From assembly GCF_000003815.2 (NCBI RefSeq), contig NC_049990.1:5342365-5406364 (forward strand): a stretch of DNA of 64,000 nt, in the 5' to 3' direction. The stretch is from Branchiostoma floridae. Its lineage: Eukaryota > Chordata > Leptocardii > Amphioxiformes > Branchiostomatidae. Below are positions 1 through 11,019 of this stretch, in pieces (the stretch's first letter is position 1; each line of letters begins with the position of its first letter). The notes beneath the pieces were generated by a model. That model did no database searches and was not told the DNA's origin. It was given only the letters and a program-made list of their open reading frames with translations. The position numbers were made by a program, and so were the translations under genes.

Positions 1-1031
1 AGTTAGAAAACAGGTTTATCCTAACTATATGAATTAATATGTAAAAAGGGGAGGAGGACGAATTTTCAAAAGTCCAATATCATACATGTAGGTACGATTG
101 AATTCAACACCATTCATGTGCATATCGTTAATTAGTTTAGTCTACAGACATTAAGATTAAAATTCTAATTCATTTAAGGGAGTTGGGTTTATTTTAGAAG
201 TACGTAATGGTTTTAGGACCTTGGCAACAAAAGCATTTATTGATTGAAAAATCTGTAACGTATTTCATGTGTGAAAATGTAGCTGTGTGCCAAGTAAGTT
301 CCGAAGCAATCGTTGTTCATATTTCATGGTATTAAGTGCAACGTGTGCATGTCTTTAATTAGTTTACAGTCGTTAGACTCCCAATTCATTTTCGGTAGTT
401 GGACTCATTTCCTAAGCTTATATTGATTTTCATTTCTACGAACTTGGCAATGGAAGTATTCCTTGATTGGAAAAGAGGAATTTATTTCATTTGTAGCAAT
501 ATTACGTAACTCAGTTGTGTGCCAAGTATGTTCCAGAGTAAGATTTTTCCATACATTAAAGTATTGATAATCTATGAAATCAGATAAATCAGGCTCCATA
601 TCTCTAATGGCAATGTAGATCAAATACGCTAGATACATTAATGCTTACAGAGAATAGTCTCATCAGCAAAAGCTTCAGTTGCCCACGATTTCAATCGCTT
701 AAATATATGATCATAGGAGGAAAAGCAAGCAGTAAATGGCATGAGTAAAAACTTCCAAAAAAACATGTCACATGCTGTAAATGCTAAAGGGTGTAAATTA
801 TCATTGATATGAGGTGAATTGGTACTTTCCATGCAAATACCGAGTGGGTCCTTAAGTTTAGCTGTGTCTGTTCTGTGACTTCTTGACTTCTCACACACTC
901 AAAAGGCTAAAGACTGGAAAGTATCATTGATATGGGTGAATTGGTAAGTTTTATATTGATATCTTTCAGCACAAACACCAAGCAGATCGTTATTAACTGT
1001 GTCTTTTCTGTGATTTGTTCTTACCTTACAG
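1..1031 (+). other. intron of the left-edge gene, with two tandem duplications
   Basis: No coding exon is recognised here. Two imperfect tandem duplications are visible. About 110-330 is repeated at about 340-550: both parts carry TTAATTAGTTTA and then a TGTGTGCCAAGTA-like word in the same order. About 781-895 is repeated at about 903-1022, offset about 123 bases, sharing TCATTGATATG and GGTGAATTGG. The second pair ends at the splice acceptor of the next exon, so the acceptor-side intron has been duplicated. Confidence 0.6.
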
Positions 1032-1897
1032 AAGAAGAAGATCTGAACGACCAGACCAACCGAGCCGCCGCGCTGGACTTTCTGGCAGACCTCCGCAGAC
1101 GACACAACGACGCTCAGCCCCTCAACATCTTCGAAGACTCCGACTCCAAAGAGGAGGAGGAAGACGAAGAAGAAGATGAAGAAGATCAGAAGGATGAAGA
1201 GGATGGAGAAAGAAAGAAAGAAGAAGACAAGAAGGGAGAGAAGAAAGAAGCCGCCAAACAACAGTGTCCCCCCAAGTCGTCCAGCAGACCGTGGGACCCG
1301 GAAGGCCGTGTGGGCAGACACAACCTCCCCCCTCCTCCCCCGATGATGTTGATAAACCCCCCGCTCAGCGTCCACTCCTCCCTCTCCAAGCGCCCCATGC
1401 AGAGCGTCCCCCTCCCGAAGACGTCCGGCAGCGCGGCTCTACCCAAGGCGGAGGTGAGACCATCCGTCGGCAACACCGCCCCGGACACCACCTACTTCAG
1501 ACCAACCTTCCAGCCCAGATGGAACCGCGCCGGCGACCACCAGGGAGGGAAGACGGATGTTGGAACGGCCGGTGCCCCCCCTCCGGACAATGGGAACAAA
1601 CCGGACAGCGCGTCGCGCTGGATGAGCGGGACCTACACCATGCCGGAGTACAGAGTCGGCCAGAAGAGGAAGGCCTCTCGACCCACAAGGCAGGCCTCAG
1701 ATGTTGGCCAGAAGGAACAGCCTGCCGCCATGGGCCTCCAACATCTCCAGTGGTATGATGATGAGGATGATGAAGATGACGATGCGGTACCCACTGGTGT
1801 ATCTTGGGAAGCCTCAACAGAGCGGCCTTCAGAGGATACCTCTTCACACACAGCAAAGAAGGCTAAGAAGAACATTCGCCCGCGTCATGATGACTAG
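1032..1897 (+). CDS. last coding exon of an unrecognised acidic, proline-rich nuclear-type protein (5' part outside window)
   Basis: A pyrimidine-rich acceptor ends in CAG at 1029-1031. The open frame then runs to TAG at 1895-1897, about 287 residues. It begins EEDLNDQTNRAAALDFLADL, a short probably helical segment. A long Glu/Asp/Lys run follows (about 1150-1255), then a proline-rich stretch (PPPPPMM near 1330) and low-complexity sequence. A basic QKRKAS motif lies near 1660, a second acidic run (DDEDDEDDD) near 1755, and the C-terminus is basic (KKAKKNIRPRHDD). The alternating acidic and basic disorder with NLS-like clusters suggests a nuclear protein. I do not recognise the family, and the upstream exons are not in the window. 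G+C is higher than in the flanks, as expected for a real exon. The overlapping frames are shadows. Confidence 0.7.
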
Positions 1898-2868
1898 CGA
1901 TAGGAACGTTTGAAACTTAGGGGAAACATTTAGGGAACCTATCACTGATCACGATCAGTCTTAATTATATGATATACATTCAAACCTTACATAGCAAAAG
2001 CAGTCCTTGTCAGATGAACAACAGACATATAGCAAAATGTCAAACTTGCTAGGAGGTCTAGCTCGTGTTTGACACTGAAAAGCAGTTCTGTTACCAGCTA
2101 CTTAGATACAGATATTTGTCACAAACAGATAGTTTACCATCCTCACATACATGTACACTTTCATTAATGATAAAAATGTATGGTACGTTTCCTTTTTACT
2201 TTGTAATGGGGTATTTTTTGTACAAGTGTTTGAATAGACTTGGAATTACAATTTTTGAAATATTGTTACATCTTTGTGTTCCAGTTTTAAGGAACTTTTG
2301 AAATGATGCAAGTTAAATGCATGTTTATTTTGCATTTTTGTAAATTATATAATTTCTATTCAATTAGACTTTGAATTTGCAATAGGGAGATACCATGTTT
2401 TTTTTTACTATTGCATTATATCTTGATGTGCCAATGTATATATATTTGCTTTTGAGTGAGATTGTAATCATAACTTTTCGTAGTAAGGTAGGAATTCAAA
2501 AGATATTGTTCAATAAGGTATCAAAGCTACCATCAGCCAGTTTGCATGGTTTCCATTTCCTTTTAATTGCTGTGGTTTTAAGCTATCAAGATTGAAGTTA
2601 GTGTGAACAAATTGAAGAAACATCGAATCATGTTCTTGAGCGTAAAAACAGAAACAAGAGCTTTTGTTCAAGAGATTGAATGCGTAGTGTCACCTTTAAG
2701 TATTTATTACAAAGATCTTGCCAATGTTTTTGTGTAACAATATTCAAGTGTAACTTTCAACATCAAGGAAAACATTTCATGATGAACAGCACTGGTCATG
2801 GAATGGTCGACAATCCACCGACTCTATGATGTCACAATTATGCAGATAGAACACATGACTTGTTGATC

Positions 2869-2997
2869 AGTGGATCATAAGTTGCAGAAAGTTTATGGCG
2901 TCCCCCGTCTCAATTAAGGGCTGGGTTATTATTCCTCACAATCATTCCTTTATACAGACGGAGGATGCCGTAAACTTTCTGCAACTGTTGATCCACT
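2869..2997. repeat. foldback (inverted-repeat) element
   Basis: Two arms of about 40 bases are near-perfect reverse complements around a loop of about 45 bases. The left arm (2869-2910) contains GTTGCAGAAAGTTTA; the right arm (2956-2997) contains TAAACTTTCTGCAAC. The layout fits a small MITE or foldback element. No clear target duplication was found. Confidence 0.75.
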
Positions 2998-4069
2998 ATT
3001 CCTCTTTGCTGTAAATTACAGTTGAATCTTACTACAGAATGAGTTTTACTAATATAGACAAACATTCTAGTAAATTTCTGCTTGGTTTAACGGTTTAAAC
3101 TCTCTACAGAGCAAATACAAGACATAGAACCCTTGGGGATGGACCCCTTGTAGTGAGACTGGCTCCACTCTGAAGGGTGATGTAACAATACACAACATGG
3201 AGTAATGAGACTTTTGCCTGGGCTTTTTAACAAGCATGTACTAATAATGAAAGCAGGACACTCAGATGTTTCATTTAAAGCATGTAAATTGCCAGGACAC
3301 ACCCTTGAAGCCAGAGCAAGCCGGTTCTTTTAATGAAATTATATTAGTCCATTACTATATTGTAGTTGTTACGTATTGGACTATTGTACTTGTGCATGAC
3401 GTGATATTAGAGAGACTACTAGATCCTCTCTTTGTGTGTATATGCTGATCATGAATGAACAGTATCCCGAAAAGGGACATTTTTCTCTGACAATTACAAA
3501 CGACGTATCTTTGTGATGTTTATCTGATCTGTTGATGAGTTGTCAGGATAAGATAATAAACAATTGATGTATGAAACCGTGTTTTTAATGGTGTCATCAC
3601 TGTGGACATGTTTGAGTATTCTCCAAGCACAGAAAAGGCTGGATGGTTTTTAATTTCTATTTCGTCTTTTTGTTTTCTTTTTGGCAAGTGGACAACTAAA
3701 ACTGACAAGATAGAAAGCAAGATAAAAATACCTTAAAAAGTCCAAAACCACCCAGAGCCTTACCTCTGCTTGGAGAATAATGTTAAGGGATCACATACTA
3801 GTACACAGGCGGGACGCCTTATTTGGTGCCTCACATACCGACCATAACTCTCCCCAAATAAAGCGCAACTGGGCTCTGATATTTCACACTGGGTCTGTAT
3901 AAAGACATCACAAGCTTGTCCTTATAAAACCTGGTTTGATCAAAAATAAAATGTATATGATCATAATTTAGCAAATTTTATGTGCTGTGTTGAATTTGGA
4001 TGTTGTTTGGGACTTGCAAAATAACTTGTCCTCAAATCTTAAACATCTCTGAAAAACTGAGAAATCTAC

Positions 4070-4400
4070 AAAATGTACTCGGCAAGCTCCACCATGCGTC
4101 CTGAGGTAGTACTGCAGGACGTCCACTGCAAAAATTGGCAAAATATTGCCTTGGCTGTTTTGGAAACCACTGGGTAGACTTGAACATATACATGTAGTGG
4201 TTCCTTTGTGCCAAATAGATCCGAGATATCAAAACTGGAAGTTCAACTGCAGTACCGTACTGTAGAAAGCTGCTAGGAGGCCCATTATTGAACTTGAACT
4301 TTGTATGTTGATGAAGGTTAAACAACCAGGTAATAAGATACACTAAATAATAGTCACTCAAGCAACTGGGTATGATTTTGAAAACAGATATGTGTTTCAG
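4070..4400. repeat. dispersed repeat, second copy at about 20515-20600
   Basis: The segment around 4227-4280 (GATATCAAAACTGGAAGTTC, then AAAGCTGCTAGGAGG) recurs in reverse orientation at about 20515-20600. It also carries CAAGCAACTGGGTATGATTT near 4356, a member of the palindrome-associated word found at 16.2, 54.2 and 55.2 kb. Unclassified interspersed repeat. Confidence 0.55.
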
Positions 4401-5383
4401 ATAGCATCTACTGTCTTTTGACACGCCATTTACAGCTCAAATTATGCTGTCCATAAACACAGGAAAGTGTAGGGGGAAATATTACAGAAAACCAAGACAT
4501 GTCATGCCAAACCAGCTGTCAACCAATCAGAGAATAGGCTTTCCGTTTTCAAAAGCTGTCTCGCATGTATAAGGGTAACCTCATAAATATTTATAAGCAG
4601 GTCTGTCAGGAACTAAGGGTGACGGTTGAAAGAAAAGAGTACATCCAGACCGGCAGTTTGGCTGTTGGATGTCCCTGCGTAGGAGGATGGATGCCCATGG
4701 CATAGTACCAAAGCAAATGCCAGAAGATTAGTGTTGCAGCGCCCCCTGTTGAACCATGGTGCAGGTGCACTTAAGAAAGTGCATCATGTTACCAGAGCCT
4801 AGCCAACGAACTATATCTATCTTAAATTTGAAAAATTAGCTTAATCTCTGCCTAACATAAAAATGCATGTTGCAACTAAAGCATTACTATTGTCAAGGAG
4901 GTATAGTCTCTCTATAAACTCCTTGCTATTGCAAGGCATCACCAAAAATGATGCATGGGTTGAAGACAAATTTTAGGCCATTTTATTCTATGAAAGTTAA
5001 TTTGCCTTTACAGCATGGTGAACAGAATTATCAAAATTGATACATTGTACAAAATTGTTTGAAACTAGCTTCCAAGTTTACTTCGGATACCTTTTCTAAG
5101 ATCAAAGATACAATTTCAAACAAATATCATGTTCATACAAATACTTCAAATTGCCCTTTTTGCATTACATTTGTATTTAGTATATAAAACAACCTTTTTG
5201 CACTATCAAAATACATAACAATATGCAACCTTATTGGTAGATCCTTTTTGTCTAGTTATATGTAAAAGGGGTATTTTGACAAAATGTGGACACGACAAAA
5301 ATATGACAGAAAACATAGTCTACTCAAATAAAGGCACAGTTGTCACTTTACTGTTGTTCTTGCAATATTCTTTTTTGACTCTT

Positions 5384-8300
5384 TTACTTCTTGTTTTTTG
5401 CAGCAGTTTTAGGTGAGAAGAAGCTGGATATGCTCTTCATGCCTGTTTTATCCACCTTACTGAGGGCTCTCTGTGCAGCTGTCATCTTTGTGTTCTGCAA
5501 AGAGAAATCAGGGCTTAGTGCATTGATTGAATGTGTCAACTTGTATTGCCACTGTTTATAATCATAAAGTGACATTTTATAGATGTAAATGTCCAACCCT
5601 GGCAAGACAGGGAACAAAGGATGCTAAACTGAAAGAGAGAAAGAGACAGAAACAGAAACATGGTTGCCCAGAGTCAAAATCATTACAATAAATTGAAATG
5701 GTAGTCTCTGTGCCAATTAAGGTATGATATGATATTTCTTACCCTTCACCCCAAACTACCAAAATGTATAAAATGACAGAAGAAATCCTTAAAAGGTTAA
5801 CACATTGTGTTCACTGAAATGTAAAATCATTTCTTATAATCTTTTCTTCTTCAGGCATGACTCTACCATAATGTAATGTCAATTCACTTAGACAAAAGAA
5901 CATCAGTAATAATAATCAACATCATGTAAACATTATTACATGAGTATATTTCTACTTCTTGACCAGCTCACCTTTGGTTTGTCATCTTTGACAGCAAATT
6001 TGCTGTAGTCTTCAGCTGCTTCTGGAATCTCTGAAGACAGTTTAGCTTTCTGAAACACAGAAATATTTATGGTTGGTAACTGCACAGAATTTTAACTTTT
6101 AGCACTGAATTTTTGCAAGATATAGCCTTGCTAGAAAGTGTGGTTACACAAACTAAAATTCCATGTTTTTGGTTACACCTCGATCAGAGGTATTGGTCTT
6201 TTAGCTTTAGGGAAGGATTGCATAATATTAGGAAGTGCATAAAATAATCACCTTTGCTGGAGGCTCACCACACTTGACTTCTTTTTTCTCAGGAAGCTTG
6301 ATTCTGTGAAATAGGAATGAACAATAAAATATAATCTTATTTCAAAAGATGTCAAAATCAGACAAATACATGACACTATATATTGGTGACAATATGGGAA
6401 ACAATCTATAAGAAATATTAGACATGTCAAAAATGCATCTCGCAATAAAAACATGTATCAAGAACACAATGGACATATTTAACATAAGTATAGATGAAGT
6501 CACAGGAACTTTCTACCTTGATAGCAAACAAGTGCATTACTATTACCTACAAAGACACCAACAAAGCACCTCAAAGCTATCTTCAACATGATGATGATTG
6601 CCATGATAACTTACCCCATGTGTTGAGTTAGCTGCTTACTAAGGTCTGCACTGATATAATCTGACACCAGTCCACAAGCATAGCGCAGGTAGTCATCTGT
6701 TAAAGACAAACAATAAGAAACCATAATTGCTTAATGTGTATAACATTTTTTTGTTTATCTCTATTTCTATTTGCTTTATTCCACACAGAATAACATAACA
6801 AACACACGATATATAGGTAACGAGTACCTGAAAAATCTGAAGATGAAATACAACAAAGAAAAGAAAAAACAACATTTCTATCATAAGAGCATTGAGGCAG
6901 AATATCAAATCAATCAATGTATATTTGCATAACCTATTGATTATATGTATGTGGGCATTGACTTGAAAACTGAGTATTCTTTCTGTATGGCCATATATTG
7001 TATACTGATCATCTACATCTAGAAACCATCTAAACATATTCATTGAATCCAGAACATTGGCCCTTCAAGATGAGAAAGGTTTTGTAACCATGGGAAACCG
7101 CAAAGGAGGTGGGGCAATGACATCAGAGAATGGATGGGCAAGCCACTGGCAGAGTGTTCCCACAGAGCCAGAGACAGGAGGGAGTGGAGGAGGCTGATAC
7201 TGTATGTTACCATAGTCCAGACCCTCAGGTATGAGAATGGGACTAGAGGTAAGTGTAAGTAAGTAAAGAGGAGAGGGATAAGCTCTGTCTTCCAATACCA
7301 TGCCCAAGACCCACTACCCCTAAAAAGAAGACTATGAGGACTTAACCTTTTTCAATGCCATACATGTACAATTATTACTTATTCTTACCTCTGGAAGCTT
7401 GCTCAGTTTTGAGACTGTGAGTGAATGTAAGCAGCTGTGCCCCTCCTGTCACCTTTACACTGCTGTCTGTCAGCTTGTCTGCTGCCTGCTCCACCTGGAA
7501 AACACAGACTTTCTTCATAATTTTTTTTTTTTTCATTTCAGCAATGCATCAATGCAGACACAATCCTTTGTACAAATTACTAAAATGCATAGTTACACAC
7601 TTATAATAATATACAAACAATTGACACACACAGAAAACATCTGCATAAGATCCACTGTCTGGTGCAGGAAGGATTTTTCACTTTAGCCTCAGATGCAGTT
7701 CATGAAAATATTGTTAGATGGGGTTGGTGAAAATGAACAAGGTGGCTAAACAAGATGGCTGAACATCCTTGCTTGGAAGATTCATCCGTAAGTTTTAACT
7801 AGTTGTAAGCCAAGAAAAAACACTACATGCAATCGGAATAGGGAGAATACAACACACAACATTGTTCACTCTGCAAAATATCTGTAGTTTTATCTCCTAT
7901 TGGAACAATAAACAACTAAAGTAGAAGCATTTACCTTCTGCTTTAACCATTTGAGAGTACGTTCCTCACTGTAACGACAAGCCCTCACATCACCTGACCC
8001 TGAAGTTAACAAAGGAATTATATACATAAGTAAAGGAATGAAAGAGAAGATCTCCTTTAATATGAATACAAAAAACACTTAAATCAAAGCCTTAGACTTA
8101 GAGTTAAAAGGTTCAACAGATATTTGAGGGTTTGCATAGGGGGTCCCAACAATGCTTTACGCTTAATTCAGAAGAGCACCCTACATATTATGATAAAATC
8201 GAAGGCAATTTTCTAAAATTTTGTCGCCTCACTTAGAATAAAAGCTTCCCCTGCAAATTATGGCAAATCAAAATGAGCTGCCTATGCCCTACAAAGAGCA

Positions 8301-10682
8301 TGTAGTCCCTCATACTTTGTATTATGTCTACATGATACTATAATTAGTAGCAGTATTTTTTAAGTTGATTAACCTTTGACATCACAGATGTGTTCCAAGT
8401 CAGATGTGTTGATGCAGCTCAACAACCTGGTGCATTCTGGGTACTGGTCATCTGATATCAGTTGGTCGATTGGCATGTACATCCCACTCTGGGAAAAAAA
8501 CAGTATATTTGTTAACATGAATTAAAGGTATTAGAAAGTGCTTCTTCAGTCAATGTTGTGCACAAAATATATGGCAAGATCTTTTTCACTAGCACATGTA
8601 GTCTAGTGGTTACTGGCCCTACTCCTGGACCAAGCAGTCATGAGTTTGAATCCCGGCTGTGTCACTCACTCAACATGTTACTTAGAAAGATCCTTAGGAC
8701 AGGACATTAAGCTGTGGTCCAGTTCATTCATTGTTTTATTTATTTATTGATCTTTAGGGTAGTCCCTTCAGTTAACGTAGTAACTGATTTCCAAGGGAGC
8801 CCTATATACATGTTCGCACAGCGACGGGTTATACCGCCCCTTACGGGGTGACACACCCGTCCGGGTGAATGATGTAGATCACCATGTGGCTGATACGAGA
8901 CAAAGGTCGCCAGGCCTCCATCCGGGTGATTTGAAGTGAATCACCAACTTCCGACAGAAGGATCTGCACCAACGCACACCGCATCATCGCACGTGTGGGG
9001 GTTCTTTAACGTGCATGGGGTATGGCTCTCCCCATACACGGGACCTCCATTTAACGTCCTATCCGAGGGGCGACTCATTTTTCACTTGAGTAAAGTGAGG
9101 AAAGTCGTGTTAAGTGCCTTTCCCAAGGGCACAAGACCGGCAACACGGCAGGCGGATTCGAACCGGCGACCTCTCGGTCACGGGCCGAATACACTACCAC
9201 TGTGCTACGCGGCCCCACATTGTGCTGCAGGAATTTTCCTGGTACAATATTAATGAACCTGCACATACTGTACATAGTGTCTCTGTCTTTAACAGTGGAA
9301 TTCAACTCACTTTTACCCTGTCAATACTATAGATTGAAGCACATGTACTCTGATGTACAATGCATTATATCTTAACTTACAAATTTGTCAGAAAGACAAG
9401 AGAGTACTGAGCTTACCTCATAGGCTTTTACTAGATATGGCAAGACCAGAAACAGGGGGTCAACTGGGGTCACCATGTGCAAGCTTCCATCTGAAACATT
9501 GAAATAGGATTTTGAAGGATATCATGTTATAACTAAATCTTAAACTTCATCCACAATACATCATAGAACATCATAGATTTTTTTTCTTTGTCTGCTTGTC
9601 AGTACTCTAATTTGCAGGTCTATCAGTCTAAATAAGTGCATGGCATGGATGCATCTATACTTAAGTGCTTGAAATGTACCGGTAGCAAAAAAAAATTATT
9701 TACAGGAATGATTTCAAGCTTATGGTTAGGAAGATGCACAGTGCAATATCACCTTGTTGAATAGACTCGCCGATGAACCAGGACCTGAATTCCTCCTGGA
9801 AAGCCAATACTTCCAGGACCTGCTGGTTCTCCTTGGAAAACAGGAACATGCCACTTTTCTCTGGGGAAATAGCAGCACAGAACTCATTAGAGGAATGGAC
9901 AAACAGCAGTCTTCCAAAATGTTAATGTAAAGTAAGGTTACGCTTTTTCTATGGTTGAGTGAGTGACTGAGCAAGTGATAACTGATGATAGTCCATCAAA
10001 GCTCTATCTCCATTGCTTACATTTATAGCCAGGGATACTAGGTTACACTTTACTCTTTGTAGTTAGTGTGTTGGGTTCTTTTTATATAGAGGTTTGACAC
10101 TTGAGGCTTCCCCAAACTCTGGACAAACAGCTCAAGTGGTATTCTGCAATCAACTGAACATTTCTGAAGCATGAAGGTTGAAAGGATCATCAAACTTTCA
10201 AAGTTGAAATAGACAAACCTGTTTTGGGATGTAGAAGCTTGACGAAAGTCGGTCCTCCATCTTGGCTTTCAGTAACTGAATCTGTATTAAAACAGACAAG
10301 CTTTAAAATTCTACTTAAACAAGTACCATTTCAAGTCCTTGGTATATCTTCAACGACTCTTTTCTTGCATGCAAATGTTTAAAAAATATCTTTATCACAA
10401 CAAACTTGCATTTTAAAGTATCTTTACTTCGTCTGGTTCTAAGTTTCCTTAGATTTCCGTACGTTACTTTACCAATATCAAACCTTTGTTTACACGCTCT
10501 AAACGCCAATTCCTGAGCGGTCAACTACATTTTGTACAGTACAGTGCTAGGGGATAAAATATCCGTGAAACGAAATGAATGGGGGAGGGGGGCGACAAAC
10601 CTGGCACTACCACGACCCACTGGTCTTTCTCCTCGCTACCAGAGCCTCTTCCCTTCTCACCGCTTCCCCTTCTCGGTGGCAT
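5384..10682 (-). CDS. RNASEH2B: ribonuclease H2 subunit B, complete, 11 exons, 311 aa
   Basis: Non-catalytic B subunit of the nuclear RNase H2 heterotrimer, which removes ribonucleotides and R-loop RNA from DNA; B ties the enzyme to PCNA. Minus-strand exons: 10682-10601, 10281-10219, 9860-9753, 9490-9417, 8488-8374, 7999-7935, 7494-7389, 6696-6615, 6303-6252, 6049-5972, 5494-5384. All phases join without a break into 936 nt. The start MPPRRGSGEK is followed by QWVVVVPG. Conserved blocks are FVKLLHPKTG, EEFRSWFIGESIQ, TPVDPLFLVLPYLVKA, YSEERTLKWLKQK and DYLRYACGLVSDYI. The end (about residues 276-311) is the MTAAQRALSKVDK block and a PIP box, MKSISSFF. Human RNASEH2B is 312 aa with the same order. 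Intron 4 holds two SINEs. The gene is divergent from RPP38. The identification is near certain; small errors at exon edges are possible. Confidence 0.95.
8597..8720 (+). mobile_element. tRNA-derived SINE head, fragment
   Basis: A box A-like TAGTCTAGTGGTTA near 8602 and a box B-like GAGTTTGAATCCC near 8642 mark a tRNA-related RNA polymerase III promoter. The unrelated body sequence ends near 8720, next to the tail of the opposite-strand SINE. It lies in RNASEH2B intron 4. There is no proper acceptor or anticodon fold, so it is not called a tRNA gene. Confidence 0.6.
8735..9216 (-). mobile_element. tRNA-derived SINE, near full length
   Basis: Read on the minus strand, the head at 9216 starts GGGGCCGCGTAGCACAGTGG (box A), with box B GGTTCGAATCC about 45 bases on. 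A body containing CTTGTGCCCTTGGGAAAGGC and a conserved block near 9045-9075 follows. The 3' tail is AATAAATAAATAAAAC near 8735. At about 480 bases this is a long SINE. Degenerate relatives lie at 41.8, 42.8 and 47.5 kb. It sits in RNASEH2B intron 4, in the sense orientation. Confidence 0.85.
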
Positions 10683-11019
10683 CTTCTTACTCAGCAAGCC
10701 TTACTATCTTCTACTCGAAAGTTTCCGCAGGATTTTTAGTTGTGCGACACGGCAACAGGTATCAAAATCAATCCACTAAATTTTCCCGCGGTTTCTTACC
10801 CTTTGACCCTCAAAACTTATGCCACTATACTTTGGAGGGGTATAATAACGATTTACAGATTTTATTTTAGTTCTGGGTTTGAGATGTGATATAATTAAGA
10901 AAAAAAAGTTTGTAAAATTAATTATTAGTTGTTATAGGCATAATATCAGCGTTTGGATGATATTAGACTATAAAGAAAATAAATTTACCCCCTCTTCTCC
11001 AAATAGTGGTCTAGCCAGC
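10683..11019. promoter_or_regulatory. divergent promoter shared by RNASEH2B (-) and RPP38 (+)
   Basis: The two start codons face away from each other with only 337 bases between them, so both 5' UTRs and a core promoter must fit here. No TATA box is obvious at a sensible position. The RPP38 start sits in AGCATGGCGGCACC, which resembles the YY1-type ATGGCGGC element often found at start codons of housekeeping genes. Bidirectional use is inferred from layout. Confidence 0.6.

Larger units (their letters stand above)
1898..5383. other. 3' flank of the left-edge gene and intergenic sequence
   Basis: AT-rich with no convincing exon. It should contain the 3' UTR of the plus-strand gene ending at 1897; candidate AATAAA words lie near 3553 and 3855. 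It should also contain the 3' UTR of the minus-strand RNASEH2B gene; a minus AATAAA lies near 4983. A foldback repeat (2869-2997) and a dispersed repeat (about 4070-4400) are listed separately. Confidence 0.5.

Noticed and set aside
1186-1875. Several long frames antisense or out of frame to the first exon
   Set aside because: Shadow frames of a low-complexity, GC-rich coding exon.
7065-7307. 80-residue minus frame, proline-rich, in RNASEH2B intron 7
   Set aside because: The conserved RNASEH2B exons on either side join in phase without it, and no matching splice sites were seen.
9114-9216. Possible tRNA gene on the minus strand
   Set aside because: Box A and B are present, but the sequence continues into a SINE body with an A-rich tail. 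There is no matching acceptor stem, so it is a SINE head.
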